Shown: in pieces, positions 41,793-50,594 of the stretch
Layout of the letters: each line of letters starts with the position of its first letter
How positions within the stretch are numbered: the first letter of the stretch is position 1
Assembly: GCA_023386265.1 (NCBI GenBank)
Contig: JAEWKA010000008.1
Span: 186,001 to 250,000 of the forward strand
Source of the DNA: Bacillota bacterium
GTDB lineage: Bacteria > Bacillota > Clostridia > Oscillospirales > Oscillospiraceae
Length of the DNA: 64,000 bases
Direction of reading: 5' to 3'
The notes under the pieces: model-generated
Databases searched by the model: none
What the model was told of the DNA's origin: nothing
Seen by the model: only the letters and a program-made list of their open reading frames with translations
Position numbers and translations under genes: made by a program

Positions 41793-41910
41793 AGACTTTG
41801 CCCTCCTTAATGTTTGTCATTCGAATGCAAAGTTTTCTTTTATATAAAGAATTATATAACGAATCTGCCAAAATCTCAAGTCACTTATATCTAATTTACA
41901 GTTACTTTGT

Positions 41911-42921
41911 TCAGCACATCTCCGTCTCCGGATAATAGTGCGAGAGTATCTCACGATAATCGAAGCCGTTGCGTGCCATAACATTTGCACCATACTGACT
42001 CATTCCCAGCCCGTGACCGTAGCCCGTCACAGTGAACGTAAAAACTCCGTCCTTATACTCAAGCGTGAACGCGGTACTACGGAGCTCAAAAAGCTTTCGC
42101 ATCTCTGGACCAGTCAGCGCGGCACCTCCGATTGTCATGCTGCGAACCCTACCGCTTTCGTCCAGCGCCGTATCCGTGACCCATTCTGTAGGATCGTCGG
42201 AAAAGGCGGCGTCGGACTTAAATAGCAGCACAGTTTCGCGGAAGTTCTCCTTCGTCACCTCGACCGTAGTCACGAAATTAGGAACGTCGGTATCCGTTTC
42301 GGGGCTGTTTACACTGACGAGGTAAGGGACATCTCCCCATAGCTCGATGCCGCTTTCTGTCTTTCCGGCGGAGGAGGAGTGGAAGGACGCGAGGATTGGC
42401 TCTCCCGAATACGTCAGAACCTGCCCGTCCGTATCCGTGACGGCGTTCCTTATTGCCCCCATGTACTCGTCAAACTTGTCTCCCCAATTCCCTCTCAGCT
42501 CCGACTCTTCGGAAGAGGCCATACAGCAGCCAGCTTCCGTGCAAATGTTCGCCTGCGGGTGCTTTGGATTGACGTGCTTCGTGCAGTAAACTATGTAGGT
42601 TCTTGCCGCAACAGCCTGAGCTTTCAGTGCCTCTTCGGAAAAAGTAGCGGGAACCTCGGCTGCCAGAACACAGGGCAGATAGTCCGCCATTGTAACGTCC
42701 TTCACCTCTTCTCCGTCTAAAACGGTAAAGGTGAATTCTTTGTCGGGCACTTTCTCATATACACTTACTGTGCCTGTCGGCGAGGGGGACACGGACTCCG
42801 AAGCAGTCGGTGAAGGCTCGTCCGAGAGGTATTCCCCGCTGACGCTTTCCTTCATAAATAGAACGGGCATAATGATGGCGGCCATTGCTAGCAGTATCGA
42901 AACCCAGATTATTCGTTTCAT
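41911..42921 (-). CDS. spoIID: Stage II sporulation protein D (SpoIID) lytic transglycosylase
   Basis: About 336 residues. A signal-anchor IIWVSILLAMAAIIMPVLF is followed by a Ser/Pro/Thr linker and the SpoIID domain: DYLPCVLAAEVPATFSEEALKAQAVAARTY (its catalytic Glu lies in AAEVP), HSSSAGKTE and the end GYGHGLGMSQYGANVMA. It degrades peptidoglycan during forespore engulfment. I chose the ATG at 42921 (GGTGAG upstream; membrane anchor right after) over an in-frame start at 42981. Evidence that the organism sporulates or descends from a spore former. Confidence 0.94.
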   Translation of the reverse strand: MKRIIWVSILLAMAAIIMPVLFMKESVSGEYLSDEPSPTASESVSPSPTGTVSVYEKVPDKEFTFTVLDGEEVKDVTMADYLPCVLAAEVPATFSEEALKAQAVAARTYIVYCTKHVNPKHPQANICTEAGCCMASSEESELRGNWGDKFDEYMGAIRNAVTDTDGQVLTYSGEPILASFHSSSAGKTESGIELWGDVPYLVSVNSPETDTDVPNFVTTVEVTKENFRETVLLFKSDAAFSDDPTEWVTDTALDESGRVRSMTIGGAALTGPEMRKLFELRSTAFTLEYKDGVFTFTVTGYGHGLGMSQYGANVMARNGFDYREILSHYYPETEMC

Positions 42922-43059
42922 CTTCTCACCCCGATTAGTAGTTGACGCTGATGTAAAAAAAGTATAGAATGGGTCAATCAAATATTGGAAAAGGGGTATG
43001 GGGTTCGTCCCCTTGCCTTGTCGGTTCCATAGTAATTATATTTTGACTGGAAGGTTAAT

Positions 43060-43833
43060 ATGCGAAAGAAATCATTAAAACTCTGCGGTTTCACGGTCAT
43101 AATGGGTATCTTTGGTGCCTTCCTCCGCTGGCTGCAAAACATCAATATATTCGAAGCGGATACGGGGCTTGCGATACCTCACTCCCCCTATAGCTATGCA
43201 GTCATTCTTTTCGCCGCACTATTCGCGGTCCTTCTCTTCGTATGGCTCCGCAGGTATAGAGCTGTCGGCTTCGCTTCGAGTTATCCCGAGGTCTACTCCG
43301 AAACTCTACCCTTCGTTACCGTGGCCGCCTATATTATTGGCGCCATCATAGCAATCGGAGGCGTTCTCACTATCTCCCGTGCGGTGAGCACCTCAAAAAC
43401 CGCCTTTGATCTCATCCTGGGGCTATTCAGCCTCATCTGCGCCGCCGGCATGACAACATTCATTTCGTCGACAGGTAAGCCGGAGAAGAAAAACAGAGGA
43501 GCTTTCGGCGCTGCCGTCGCTGTCTTCTTTCTCTGCTTCTGGCTCATAGCTTCCTATAAATACAGTGCGTCTGATCCCGTAATCTGGCACTTCGCGCCGA
43601 GGCTTCTAACGATTTCTGCAACAATTCTCGCCTTCTATTTCATCGCGGGCTTTGTTTTCAACAAGCCTAAGCCCATCACTTCACTTTATTTCAGTCTTCT
43701 CGGAACCTTCATGTGCCTTGTGGTCCTCGCCGATTCCTATCCCCTTGGTGAGCAATTCATCACCGTTGGCTTCCTTGCCGCGATGACACTTTTATCCTTC
43801 AGCCAGGTAAACGGCGCAAAAGATGTAACCTGA
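43060..43833 (+). CDS. Hypothetical polytopic membrane protein
   Basis: 257 residues with about eight predicted membrane helices (approximate centres at residues 18, 55, 95, 126, 156, 190, 216, 240) and short loops. It has a basic start MRKKSLK and a loop TGKPEKKNRG. No family recognised. It is common to find such proteins beside sporulation genes in Oscillospiraceae, but no function can be given. GGAAGG precedes the ATG, and a terminator follows the stop by 25 bp. Confidence 0.75.
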   Translation: MRKKSLKLCGFTVIMGIFGAFLRWLQNINIFEADTGLAIPHSPYSYAVILFAALFAVLLFVWLRRYRAVGFASSYPEVYSETLPFVTVAAYIIGAIIAIGGVLTISRAVSTSKTAFDLILGLFSLICAAGMTTFISSTGKPEKKNRGAFGAAVAVFFLCFWLIASYKYSASDPVIWHFAPRLLTISATILAFYFIAGFVFNKPKPITSLYFSLLGTFMCLVVLADSYPLGEQFITVGFLAAMTLLSFSQVNGAKDVT

Positions 43834-43857
43834 TTTTTTCAATGGTTATAAATTTAA

Positions 43858-43895
43858 AGACCCTCTACCGTAAATACGGCAGAGGGTCTTTTTTT
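43858..43895 (+). terminator. Terminator with T7 run
   Basis: AGACCCTCTACCGT pairs with ACGGCAGAGGGTCT, loop AAAT, followed by TTTTTTT. Confidence 0.9.
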
Positions 43896-43941
43896 GATTT
43901 TTTGAGCTCGCACTGAATTCAGAGCGTTCTACCAATCTGTC

Positions 43942-44187
43942 TCATTTTGCTTCTTCCATTGCTTTGATACAGTCCTTGCAAATGTTCTTTCCTTTGAACA
44001 CCACAATATCTTTGGCGTTGTCGCAGAAAATGCAGGCGGGCTGATATTTACGCAGAATAATGGAGTCGTCGTCTACATATATCTCCAAAGAGTCCTTTTC
44101 TGCGATGTCCAAGGTTCGGCGGAGTTCGATTGGCAATACGATTCGCCCGAGTTCATCAACTTTTCTAACTATACCGGTCGATTTCAT
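43942..44187 (-). CDS. AbrB/SpoVT-type transition regulator with Cys4 tail
   Basis: 81 residues. The N-terminal half is the swapped-hairpin AbrB fold (GIVRKVDELGRIVLPIELRRTL then IYVDDDSIILRKY), which binds DNA as a dimer. The C-terminal half has two Cys pairs (CIFC and CKDC), forming a probable zinc knuckle seen in a clostridial AbrB subset. GGGGAGG before the ATG. Targets unknown; likely stationary-phase or sporulation genes (inference). Confidence 0.93.
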   Translation of the reverse strand: MKSTGIVRKVDELGRIVLPIELRRTLDIAEKDSLEIYVDDDSIILRKYQPACIFCDNAKDIVVFKGKNICKDCIKAMEEAK

Positions 44188-44365
44188 AAAAATGCCTCCC
44201 CGTTTCGGTAGTTTACTTACTGCTTACATTTTTTATATATCTTTCTATATAAAATTATATTGAACTTATCATGAATGTCAAACATATTTTTGAAATTTTA
44301 TTAGTTATTCACAATTTTTGTTATTTCTCACAAGAATGCTGGAATAAAAATGGAGATGAAGATTA

Positions 44366-44947
44366 ATGCTTTTTAATCTAGTAATTGTTCTCATGGTAGT
44401 ATTTTCTCTCGTATTCGGAGCTTTGAGTGGGAACCTTACCGCGCTCTCTGCCGCTGCGGTTTCTGGCGCAAAGGATGCCGTCACCCTCAGCCTCTCTCTA
44501 TGCGGAATGATTTGCCTTTGGTCGGGCGTAATGGAGCTTATGCGGCGCGCCGGACTATCCGAAAAGCTCTCACGCTTTATGCGCCCAGTGCTGTCCAGAC
44601 TCTATCCGACTGCGGCTAAGGACCCCGAAACAATGGACGCTCTCTCATCCAACGTGTCCGCGAATTTGCTGGGGCTGGGTAACGCAGCTACTCCCGCCGG
44701 TATTAAGGCAGCTGTAGGTCTAAAGCGTCTTTCGGGGCTTTCCTCCGCTTCAGACGAGCTGTGTCTGCTCGTTGTCATGAACACCGCTTCCATACAACTC
44801 CTACCGACGACGGTCGCTTCTCTGCGTGCCTCATTCGGAGCCGCCTCACCCTTCGATATTCTCCCCGCTGTCTGGCTGTCCTCTCTGATATCCGTAACGG
44901 CGGGTATCTTCGCCGCAAAGCTGTTCCAGCGCTTTTCACACTCATGA
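44366..44947 (+). CDS. spmA: Spore maturation protein A
   Basis: 193 residues, multi-pass membrane protein with the nucleoside-recognition/gate fold. Segments typical of SpmA are WSGVMELMRRAGLSEKLS and SANLLGLGNAATPAGIKAA. In Bacillus SpmA and SpmB are needed for spore core dehydration. ATG at 44366 with GGAG ten bases upstream. Its stop overlaps the spmB start (ATGA). Confidence 0.94.
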   Translation: MLFNLVIVLMVVFSLVFGALSGNLTALSAAAVSGAKDAVTLSLSLCGMICLWSGVMELMRRAGLSEKLSRFMRPVLSRLYPTAAKDPETMDALSSNVSANLLGLGNAATPAGIKAAVGLKRLSGLSSASDELCLLVVMNTASIQLLPTTVASLRASFGAASPFDILPAVWLSSLISVTAGIFAAKLFQRFSHS

Positions 44948-45465
44948 AGCTTCTGGGAGAACTCGCCGTCCCCATCATCATTGCTTTTGTGATGGTCTAT
45001 GCCATGCGGCGCGGAACGGATGTTTTCTCGGGCATGACTGCGGGCGCAACGGACGGTCTCAAAACCGTTCTGGGTATCGTCCCCGCTCTTATAACGCTGC
45101 TGCCCTGCATTTATATGCTGCGGGCAAGCGGCGCCATTGACGCGCTATGCTCGCTGCTTTCACCTCTACTTTCAAGGCTCGGAATACCAGCGGAAACAGT
45201 TCCTCTTATGCTTCTCCGCCCGCTCAGTGGAAGCGGAGCTCTCGCAATCGGCAGCGATATAATCAAATCAAATGGCGCGGACTCCTTTGTTGGGCGATGT
45301 GCAGCCGTCATGCTCGGTTCTACAGAAACGACCTTCTATGTTATCGCGGTATATTTCGGCGCGGCAGGGATTAAAAACAGCCGTCACGCAATTCCCGCGG
45401 CACTCATCGCCGACCTCACCGGTTTGATCGCCGCGGCCTTCTTCACGAGACTCTTCTGGGGATAA
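44944..45465 (+). CDS. spmB: Spore maturation protein B
   Basis: 173 residues, hydrophobic, gate-domain membrane protein; partner of SpmA. It has GATDGLKTVLGIVPALITLL, LLRPLSGSGALAIGSDII and the conserved LGSTETTFYVIAVYFGAAGI. ATG overlaps the spmA stop, so it is translationally coupled. Followed by a bidirectional terminator. Confidence 0.94.
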   Translation: MKLLGELAVPIIIAFVMVYAMRRGTDVFSGMTAGATDGLKTVLGIVPALITLLPCIYMLRASGAIDALCSLLSPLLSRLGIPAETVPLMLLRPLSGSGALAIGSDIIKSNGADSFVGRCAAVMLGSTETTFYVIAVYFGAAGIKNSRHAIPAALIADLTGLIAAAFFTRLFWG

Positions 45466-45467
45466 AA

Positions 45468-45500
45468 AACGTCTCCGCTCATAAAGCGGAGGCGTTCTTA
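45468..45500. terminator. Bidirectional terminator, spmB/argS
   Basis: AACGTCTCCGCT pairs with AGCGGAGGCGTT (one G-T pair), preceded by an A-run and followed by TTCTTAA; converging genes on both sides. Confidence 0.8.
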
Positions 45501-45505
45501 ACATT

Positions 45506-47203
45506 TTACATCTTTTCAGGTGCTGTTACGCCAACGATATCGAGCGCGTTTGCAATCACTTTTTCGGTGCAGTCGCACAGAATGAGTCTTGCATCGCGGA
45601 GCTCGGGCTCGGCTTCTTTTATACGGCAGCTCGAATAGAATCTGTGGAACCTTGCCGCAAGCTCCGTGACATATCGATTTATACGTGAGGGATCGTAGTC
45701 TCGCGCTGCGAGCTTTATCTCCTCCGTGAACATGGCAAGCTGCTTAATCAGTTCCCGTTCATGCTCGGTGCGCAGTAGCGCCGCGCTGATTGCATCACCC
45801 TGCGGAAGCGCGTGCCCCTCCTCCGCCATTGCGGCAATCAAACTGCATATTCTCGCATGGGCATACTGAACATAGTACACGGGATTCTCGCTGTCCTGCC
45901 TAATTGCAAGGTCGAGGTCAAATTCAAGATGCGTGTCCGGCTTTGCATTAAAGAAAAACCTGCATGCGTCAACGCCGATTTCGTCCAAAAGATCGTTGAG
46001 CGTAAGCGCCTTTCCGGTACGCTTGGACACCTTCACAATCTCATTGCCGCGCACCAGACGAACCATCTGCATAATCAGAAAATCGAGCTTCTTGTTCTGA
46101 AGACCAAGCACAGGGGCCGTCATTGAAGCCGCAAAGCGTATCGCGTGACCGTGATGATCTGCGCCCCAGACGTCTATAACCCTGTCGAAACCGCGTTCGA
46201 TGAACTTGTTGCGATGATAGGCCACATCGACTGCGTAATATGTGTAGAAGCCGTTCGCACGGCGCAGCACCTCGTCCTTGTCAGCTCCGAATTCGGTATT
46301 GCGGAGCCAGAGCGCATCGTCCTTTTCATAGGTATAACCCCCATTCTCTAGGAGCTTCACCGTTTCGGCAACATAGCCGCGCTCGTGGAGCGAGCTTTCA
46401 AGGAACCACTCGTCGAAATGTATGCGGTAGCGTTCCAAATGTTGTTTCATCAGTGCGATGTTGTAAGGCAGACCGAATTCGACAAAGACCTTACAGCGCT
46501 CGTCGCTGTCCATATCGACGTACTTTTCGCCGTCGCGGTCATATATAAGCTTCGCGAGATTTTTAATGTCATCGCCATGATAGCCGTTTTCGGGGAACTC
46601 GAGCGCGTCCTCGCCCTTAATGAGCTGAAGATAGCGCACCTCGATGGACTTTCCGAACAGATCAACCTGATTACCCGCGTCGTTGACGTAGAACTCGCGG
46701 AAGACCTTATACCCCGCTCTATCAAGTACGGAGGCAAGCGCATCACCCAGAACTCCGCCGCGCGCGTTGCCGATTGTCATCGGTCCTGTCGGATTCGCCG
46801 AAACGAATTCGACCATAACCTTTTCCCCATGTCCCTCGTCCGAGCGCCCGTAGGATGCACCCTCGCTTTGTACGGCTTCAAGAACCTTTGTGTACCACTT
46901 GTCGGATAACCGGAAGTTTAGAAACCCGGGCCCCGCGATCTCTACGCTTCCGAAATAGCTATCGGTAAGATCAATATTGGAAACCAAAATCTCCGCTATA
47001 GCGCGCGGAGGCAGTTTCAAGGCTTTTGCTCCAGCCATTGCGTGATTCGCCGCGTAGTCACCGTTAGACGTGTCCTTTGGTATTTCCACCTTGCCGGAGA
47101 GAAGTCCTCCATTTGGAATCACGCCTTCGCCGACCGCTTTGTTATAGGCTTTCTCTATAAGCTTGTCAATGGAGAGCCTAGCGTCTTCAATCAGGTTGGC
47201 CAT
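45506..47203 (-). CDS. argS: Arginyl-tRNA synthetase
   Basis: About 565 residues. Class I synthetase charging tRNA-Arg. N-terminal Add-1 domain, then the catalytic segment VSANPTGPMTIGNARGGVLGD, in which the usual HIGH-type motif reads TIGN (first His replaced by Thr). A KMSKS-like loop is in VSKRTGKALTL, and the C-terminal DALR anticodon-binding domain contains AHARICSLI. ATG at 47203 with GAGGAG eight bases upstream; a longer start at 47224 lacks a site. It overlaps the DUF1934 gene by 17 bases. Confidence 0.95.
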   Translation of the reverse strand: MANLIEDARLSIDKLIEKAYNKAVGEGVIPNGGLLSGKVEIPKDTSNGDYAANHAMAGAKALKLPPRAIAEILVSNIDLTDSYFGSVEIAGPGFLNFRLSDKWYTKVLEAVQSEGASYGRSDEGHGEKVMVEFVSANPTGPMTIGNARGGVLGDALASVLDRAGYKVFREFYVNDAGNQVDLFGKSIEVRYLQLIKGEDALEFPENGYHGDDIKNLAKLIYDRDGEKYVDMDSDERCKVFVEFGLPYNIALMKQHLERYRIHFDEWFLESSLHERGYVAETVKLLENGGYTYEKDDALWLRNTEFGADKDEVLRRANGFYTYYAVDVAYHRNKFIERGFDRVIDVWGADHHGHAIRFAASMTAPVLGLQNKKLDFLIMQMVRLVRGNEIVKVSKRTGKALTLNDLLDEIGVDACRFFFNAKPDTHLEFDLDLAIRQDSENPVYYVQYAHARICSLIAAMAEEGHALPQGDAISAALLRTEHERELIKQLAMFTEEIKLAARDYDPSRINRYVTELAARFHRFYSSCRIKEAEPELRDARLILCDCTEKVIANALDIVGVTAPEKM

Positions 47204-47639
47204 TTCGTTCTCTCCTCTGCTCACTTACTTTGATTTTAAACATGTTGTGTCCGACTACGGAATGCTGGAAGTCCACAACATAGTCGATTTCCATATTCCC
47301 TCCGTGCTCATCGAACGACATAGAAATATTCGTCGTGTCAACGCCCATGGTTGCCGCGCCGAACGGCGTTTCATAAAGAAAATTATGCTTTCTGCCCTTT
47401 TCGAAGACCATACGGCTGTTGAGGCTGCCCTCTCTGGTCATGACAACGCCCATAGGACTAATCGCAAACGAGGTCTTCGTCCCGTCAAGTCCTGTCAGCT
47501 CGCTCTCCATGTAGGACAGTAGCCCTTCGCCGTTTTCATAGGCAAAAATGCCGTCCGTCTCCAGCTCTATTATATTGTCCTCTCCTTGTGGGTCGTTTTG
47601 CGTCCCACGGATGGAGATTATAACATCTTTCATCTTCAT
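47187..47639 (-). CDS. DUF1934 (YwiB-like) beta-barrel protein
   Basis: 150 residues, predicted lipocalin-like beta barrel: VIISIRGTQ, DGIFAYENGEGLLSYMESEL and FLYETPFGAATMGVDTTNIS. Families of this type sit upstream of argS in many Firmicutes, and their function is unknown. AGAGG upstream of the ATG; translation is coupled to argS by overlap. Confidence 0.88.
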   Translation of the reverse strand: MKMKDVIISIRGTQNDPQGEDNIIELETDGIFAYENGEGLLSYMESELTGLDGTKTSFAISPMGVVMTREGSLNSRMVFEKGRKHNFLYETPFGAATMGVDTTNISMSFDEHGGNMEIDYVVDFQHSVVGHNMFKIKVSEQRRERNGQPD

Positions 47640-47737
47640 TTTACTTTTTTACCTCTCGGATAAACGGTAATAAACCGAATACCCGTATCATTCCTCTTCA
47701 AAAACCGCTCAATATGTCCGCGCTCGCGGTTATTATA

Positions 47738-48562
47738 TTATATATTACCACCCTTGTCAAAGGGTTCAATTCCTTTGAGATACGGAGAAATATCGCGCCT
47801 TAGCATGAGCTGCGCTGTTGCGGCGAAATTTTCGGGCGAACCTGTAGTATAGTATTCCGCTTTTGACTCTCTATTTTCGCTGGTAAGATTGTTTTCGCGA
47901 AGATAGCGGCAGAGCTCTCTAGCAGCAGCGGCACCGGCACTAATGAACCTTATGCCTTCACCCATATATTCGCTTATAACTTCCTCAAGCAGCGGATAAT
48001 GCGTACAGCCTAGAATCACCGTGTCAACGCCCGCCTGCTTAAGCGGAGGAAGGTATTCCGCAACCGCACGTATGACCCTTTCGTCTTCTTTATCAAAAAC
48101 GCCGTCCTCGACCATCGTAGCAAATTTTGGGCAGGCTTTTGCGGTTACTTCGACTTCCATTGATTTTTCACGTATCAATCGCTGGTAAGTTCCGGCTCCG
48201 ACGCTTGCAGTGGTCGCGAGCAGTCCGATTTTTTTATTCTCCGTCATACAAACCGCCTCGCAGACTGCAGGTTCGACAACTCCGAAAACCGGCACGGGGC
48301 TTTCCTCTTTGAGCACTTCCAGCGCGTTCGAGGTCGCTGTACCGCAGGCAACGAAGACCGCCTTGACTTCATGTTCCAATAAAAAACGCAGGTCCCTGCG
48401 CGACATCTCAATTATTCTCTCGCGAGTCTTTTCTCCATAGGGAAAATTGTATGAATCACTCAGATAAATTATGCGTTCATCGGGCAAAAGTCCCGAAAGC
48501 TCCTGCGTCGCAGTCAGCCCGCCCAGACCTGAATCAAAAACGCCTATGGCTCTGTTATCCAT
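47738..48562 (-). CDS. murI: Glutamate racemase
   Basis: 274 residues; interconverts L- and D-glutamate for peptidoglycan. Motifs are IGVFDSGLGGLTATQEL, YLSDSYNFPYGEKT, catalytic Cys in VACGTATSNA and the second in ILGCTHYPLLE. The paired catalytic Asp and His are in place. ATG at 48562 with GAGGAGG five bases upstream; an in-frame start at 48721 adds a 53-residue extension without a ribosome-binding site. The substrate-loop AT of CGTATSNA (usually CNTAT/CNTSS) has a Gly instead of Asn. Confidence 0.94.
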   Translation of the reverse strand: MDNRAIGVFDSGLGGLTATQELSGLLPDERIIYLSDSYNFPYGEKTRERIIEMSRRDLRFLLEHEVKAVFVACGTATSNALEVLKEESPVPVFGVVEPAVCEAVCMTENKKIGLLATTASVGAGTYQRLIREKSMEVEVTAKACPKFATMVEDGVFDKEDERVIRAVAEYLPPLKQAGVDTVILGCTHYPLLEEVISEYMGEGIRFISAGAAAARELCRYLRENNLTSENRESKAEYYTTGSPENFAATAQLMLRRDISPYLKGIEPFDKGGNI

Positions 48563-48879
48563 CTGTACCTCCTCTGCGTTTTGCGCAAAGATTCTTTTTA
48601 AGCGTAATGCCGTATAATAATACCTCAAATTGCCTCTTTTTTCAAGGAAAAGCAGATGTATATTCTTATATAAAATAGCTGGTATTTTAGCTTTGTTTTT
48701 GATATAATTTAGGGTAGACAAAAAATATATCTCTTTCCGTCTTGAAGACCGAACACTCTTTACCCGGGTTTATATAATATATCGTAGCCGCTTATTGGCT
48801 GTTATATGGTCTTTAATTAGACAACATTACCGGCAAAGGCGGTAGGTGACGCCGCTGTTCTCATTAAAAGGAGGCCGTT

Positions 48880-49287
48880 ATGGATATAAAGCTCTCCACG
48901 AAGGAATTTCGTCATTTGCTCGATCTGGTTTATATCGGAAACTGGATCCTGAATTCCACCAGAGGAAATGATCGCTTTGAGGACTATGACCTAGTGCAGG
49001 AAAAGTTTTTTGCGCTGGCTGCACAGAACGGTCTGCCCGAACTCGCGCAGACTTATCTAGGCCGCGTTTTTCCCTCTCGAGCCTATGAAGAGGGCGGAAT
49101 ACACGATGCCATCGCTGATTATGAAGACGCTGTTTTTTTCGACATCCTCGCGGAGGAACTTGCTCGGCGGGATATGACCGAAGAACATCTCAATCCCGAC
49201 GATTTGAGTGAGCTCACAGCTAGAATGGACACCTATATGTCCGAGTTCGAGGCGAACGGTATCGAAAACATTAACCTCAACATTTAG
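48880..49287 (+). CDS. Hypothetical acidic protein, 135 residues
   Basis: Not assigned to a named family. It is predicted helical, soluble and acidic: FRHLLDLVYIGNWILNST, then ALAAQNGLPELAQTYLG, IADYEDAVFFDILAEELA and a C-terminus DTYMSEFEANGIENIN. AAAGGAGG seven bases before the ATG makes it a real gene. Similar small proteins are familiar from clostridial genomes. No function should be assigned. Confidence 0.8.
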   Translation: MDIKLSTKEFRHLLDLVYIGNWILNSTRGNDRFEDYDLVQEKFFALAAQNGLPELAQTYLGRVFPSRAYEEGGIHDAIADYEDAVFFDILAEELARRDMTEEHLNPDDLSELTARMDTYMSEFEANGIENINLNI

Positions 49288-49343
49288 CATTTTTGCTTCG
49301 AGTTTTCCAAAAAAGGCTTATCACCCCTGATTATTAATATTTG

Positions 49344-49383
49344 ACCTCCTTTTGCGGATAATAAACGCGGAAGGAGGTTTTTT
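49344..49383 (+). terminator. Terminator before spoVAC
   Basis: ACCTCCTTTTGCG pairs with CGCGGAAGGAGGT (near perfect), followed by TTTTTT; it ends the preceding hypothetical gene. Confidence 0.85.
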
Positions 49384-49440
49384 GCCTGTAAACATCTCGC
49401 AAAAAATCAAATTCCTATAATCCCTTCATTGGAGGACATC

Positions 49441-49896
49441 ATGGATTATTTCAAAATGTCAAAGGAAGAATACGGAGCATACGTAAAAAAAGTCTCCCCG
49501 AATTCAAAGCTTCTTCCAAATATGATAAAGGCCTTTCTAATAGGCGGGGCCATCTGCTGCGTCGGGCAGGCGATACTAGGTCTGTACGGCTCTGCGGGGC
49601 TTTCTAAGGAGCTAGCGGCGACTGCGACAAGCATAACACTTGTTTTCCTCGGTGCTCTCCTGACCGGTCTGGGGGTCTATGATGATATCGCAAAGCACAG
49701 CGGCGCGGGCACGCTCGTGCCGATAACAGGCTTTGCAAACTCCGTCGTAGCTCCGGCGCTTGAATTTAAGACCGAAGGCTTTGTCACCGGAACGGGCGCA
49801 AAGATGTTCATTATCTCGGGTCCGGTGATAGTATACGGCATCTCGGCCTCGATAATATATGGAATCATTCTCTGGATTTTAGGGCTTTTGCACTAG
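49441..49896 (+). CDS. spoVAC: Stage V sporulation protein AC
   Basis: 151 residues with about four membrane helices. Family segments are VSPNSKLLPNMIKAFLIGGAIC, the GVYDDIAKHSGAGTLVPITGFAN loop and GPVIVYGISASIIYGII. It forms part of the dipicolinic-acid channel of spore inner membranes. I chose the ATG at 49441 (GGAGG five bases upstream). The usual partners spoVAD and spoVAE do not follow; the next genes are the ribosomal operon on the other strand. Confidence 0.92.
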   Translation: MDYFKMSKEEYGAYVKKVSPNSKLLPNMIKAFLIGGAICCVGQAILGLYGSAGLSKELAATATSITLVFLGALLTGLGVYDDIAKHSGAGTLVPITGFANSVVAPALEFKTEGFVTGTGAKMFIISGPVIVYGISASIIYGIILWILGLLH

Positions 49897-49924
49897 AGGG
49901 GCGGCAGCAGTTCGCAGACGAGGA

Positions 49925-50014
49925 AGCGCCGCATGTAGGCGTATAAAAATACGGTAATGCGGCGCTGACGAAGTAAACAAAAAGCATCTAATATTAACGG
50001 CGTCAGCCGTTACC
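49925..50014. other. Inverted repeats after spoVAC
   Basis: AGCGCCGCAT (49925-49934) pairs with ATGCGGCGCT (49957-49966) with an inner CGTAT/ATACG stem. AACGGCGTCAGCCGTT follows at about 49999-50014. No long T-run; may serve as the spoVAC transcript end. Confidence 0.5.
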
Positions 50015-50110
50015 TAATTATTGTTAATCCCAAGCTGTTTCTGAAATTTTATAATTCCAATATAACTTGTTTCTGCTTTTTGTGGTGCGAGCTTATGACG
50101 CCCTTCTAAT

Positions 50111-50155
50111 AAAAAAAATTGGTCATTGTTCCCAAAAGGAGCAATGACCAATTTT
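50111..50155 (-). terminator. Terminator of the ribosomal protein superoperon
   Basis: On the minus strand AAAATTGGTCATTGCTCC pairs with GGAACAATGACCAATTTT, followed by a T-run, 12 bp after the rplQ stop. Confidence 0.92.
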
Positions 50156-50166
50156 AAGCCGTTTTT

Positions 50167-50508
50167 TCACACGAGCTCGATAACTGCCATTTCGGCAGCA
50201 TCGCCACGGCGGGGCCCTATACGAATGATACGGGTGTAACCACCATTGCGCTCTGCATACTTGGGGGCTATCTCATCAAAGAGCTTCTTTGCAACGTCTT
50301 CTCTTGTGATAAAAGAAATCGCCTGACGGTAATCCGCCAAAGACTTATTCTTGCCAAGAGTTATCATCTTCTCGGTTAAGGGTCCAATTTCCTTTGCGCG
50401 GGTAATGGTTGTTTCCATACGGCCCTTTTCGAGCAAATCAGTGACCTGCTGCCTAAGCATAGCCATGCGCGCATCGGTGGGCTTGCCGAGCTTCCTGTTA
50501 GTGGGCAT
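50167..50508 (-). CDS. rplQ: 50S ribosomal protein L17
   Basis: 113 residues, full-length bacterial L17: MPTNRKLGKPTDARMAMLRQ start, TITRAKEIGPLTEKMITL and NGGYTRIIRIGPRRGDAAEMA. ATG at 50508, upstream GGAGG-like. Last gene of the superoperon, followed by a strong terminator. Confidence 0.98.
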   Translation of the reverse strand: MPTNRKLGKPTDARMAMLRQQVTDLLEKGRMETTITRAKEIGPLTEKMITLGKNKSLADYRQAISFITREDVAKKLFDEIAPKYAERNGGYTRIIRIGPRRGDAAEMAVIELV

Positions 50509-50594
50509 TTCGGTTTCCTCCTTCTAAAGAGTAAAGGCTTAAGAAGGCTAACGCCTTCGTAGCAGTTCTTTTCCGCTATGCGGGAATACTGAAA

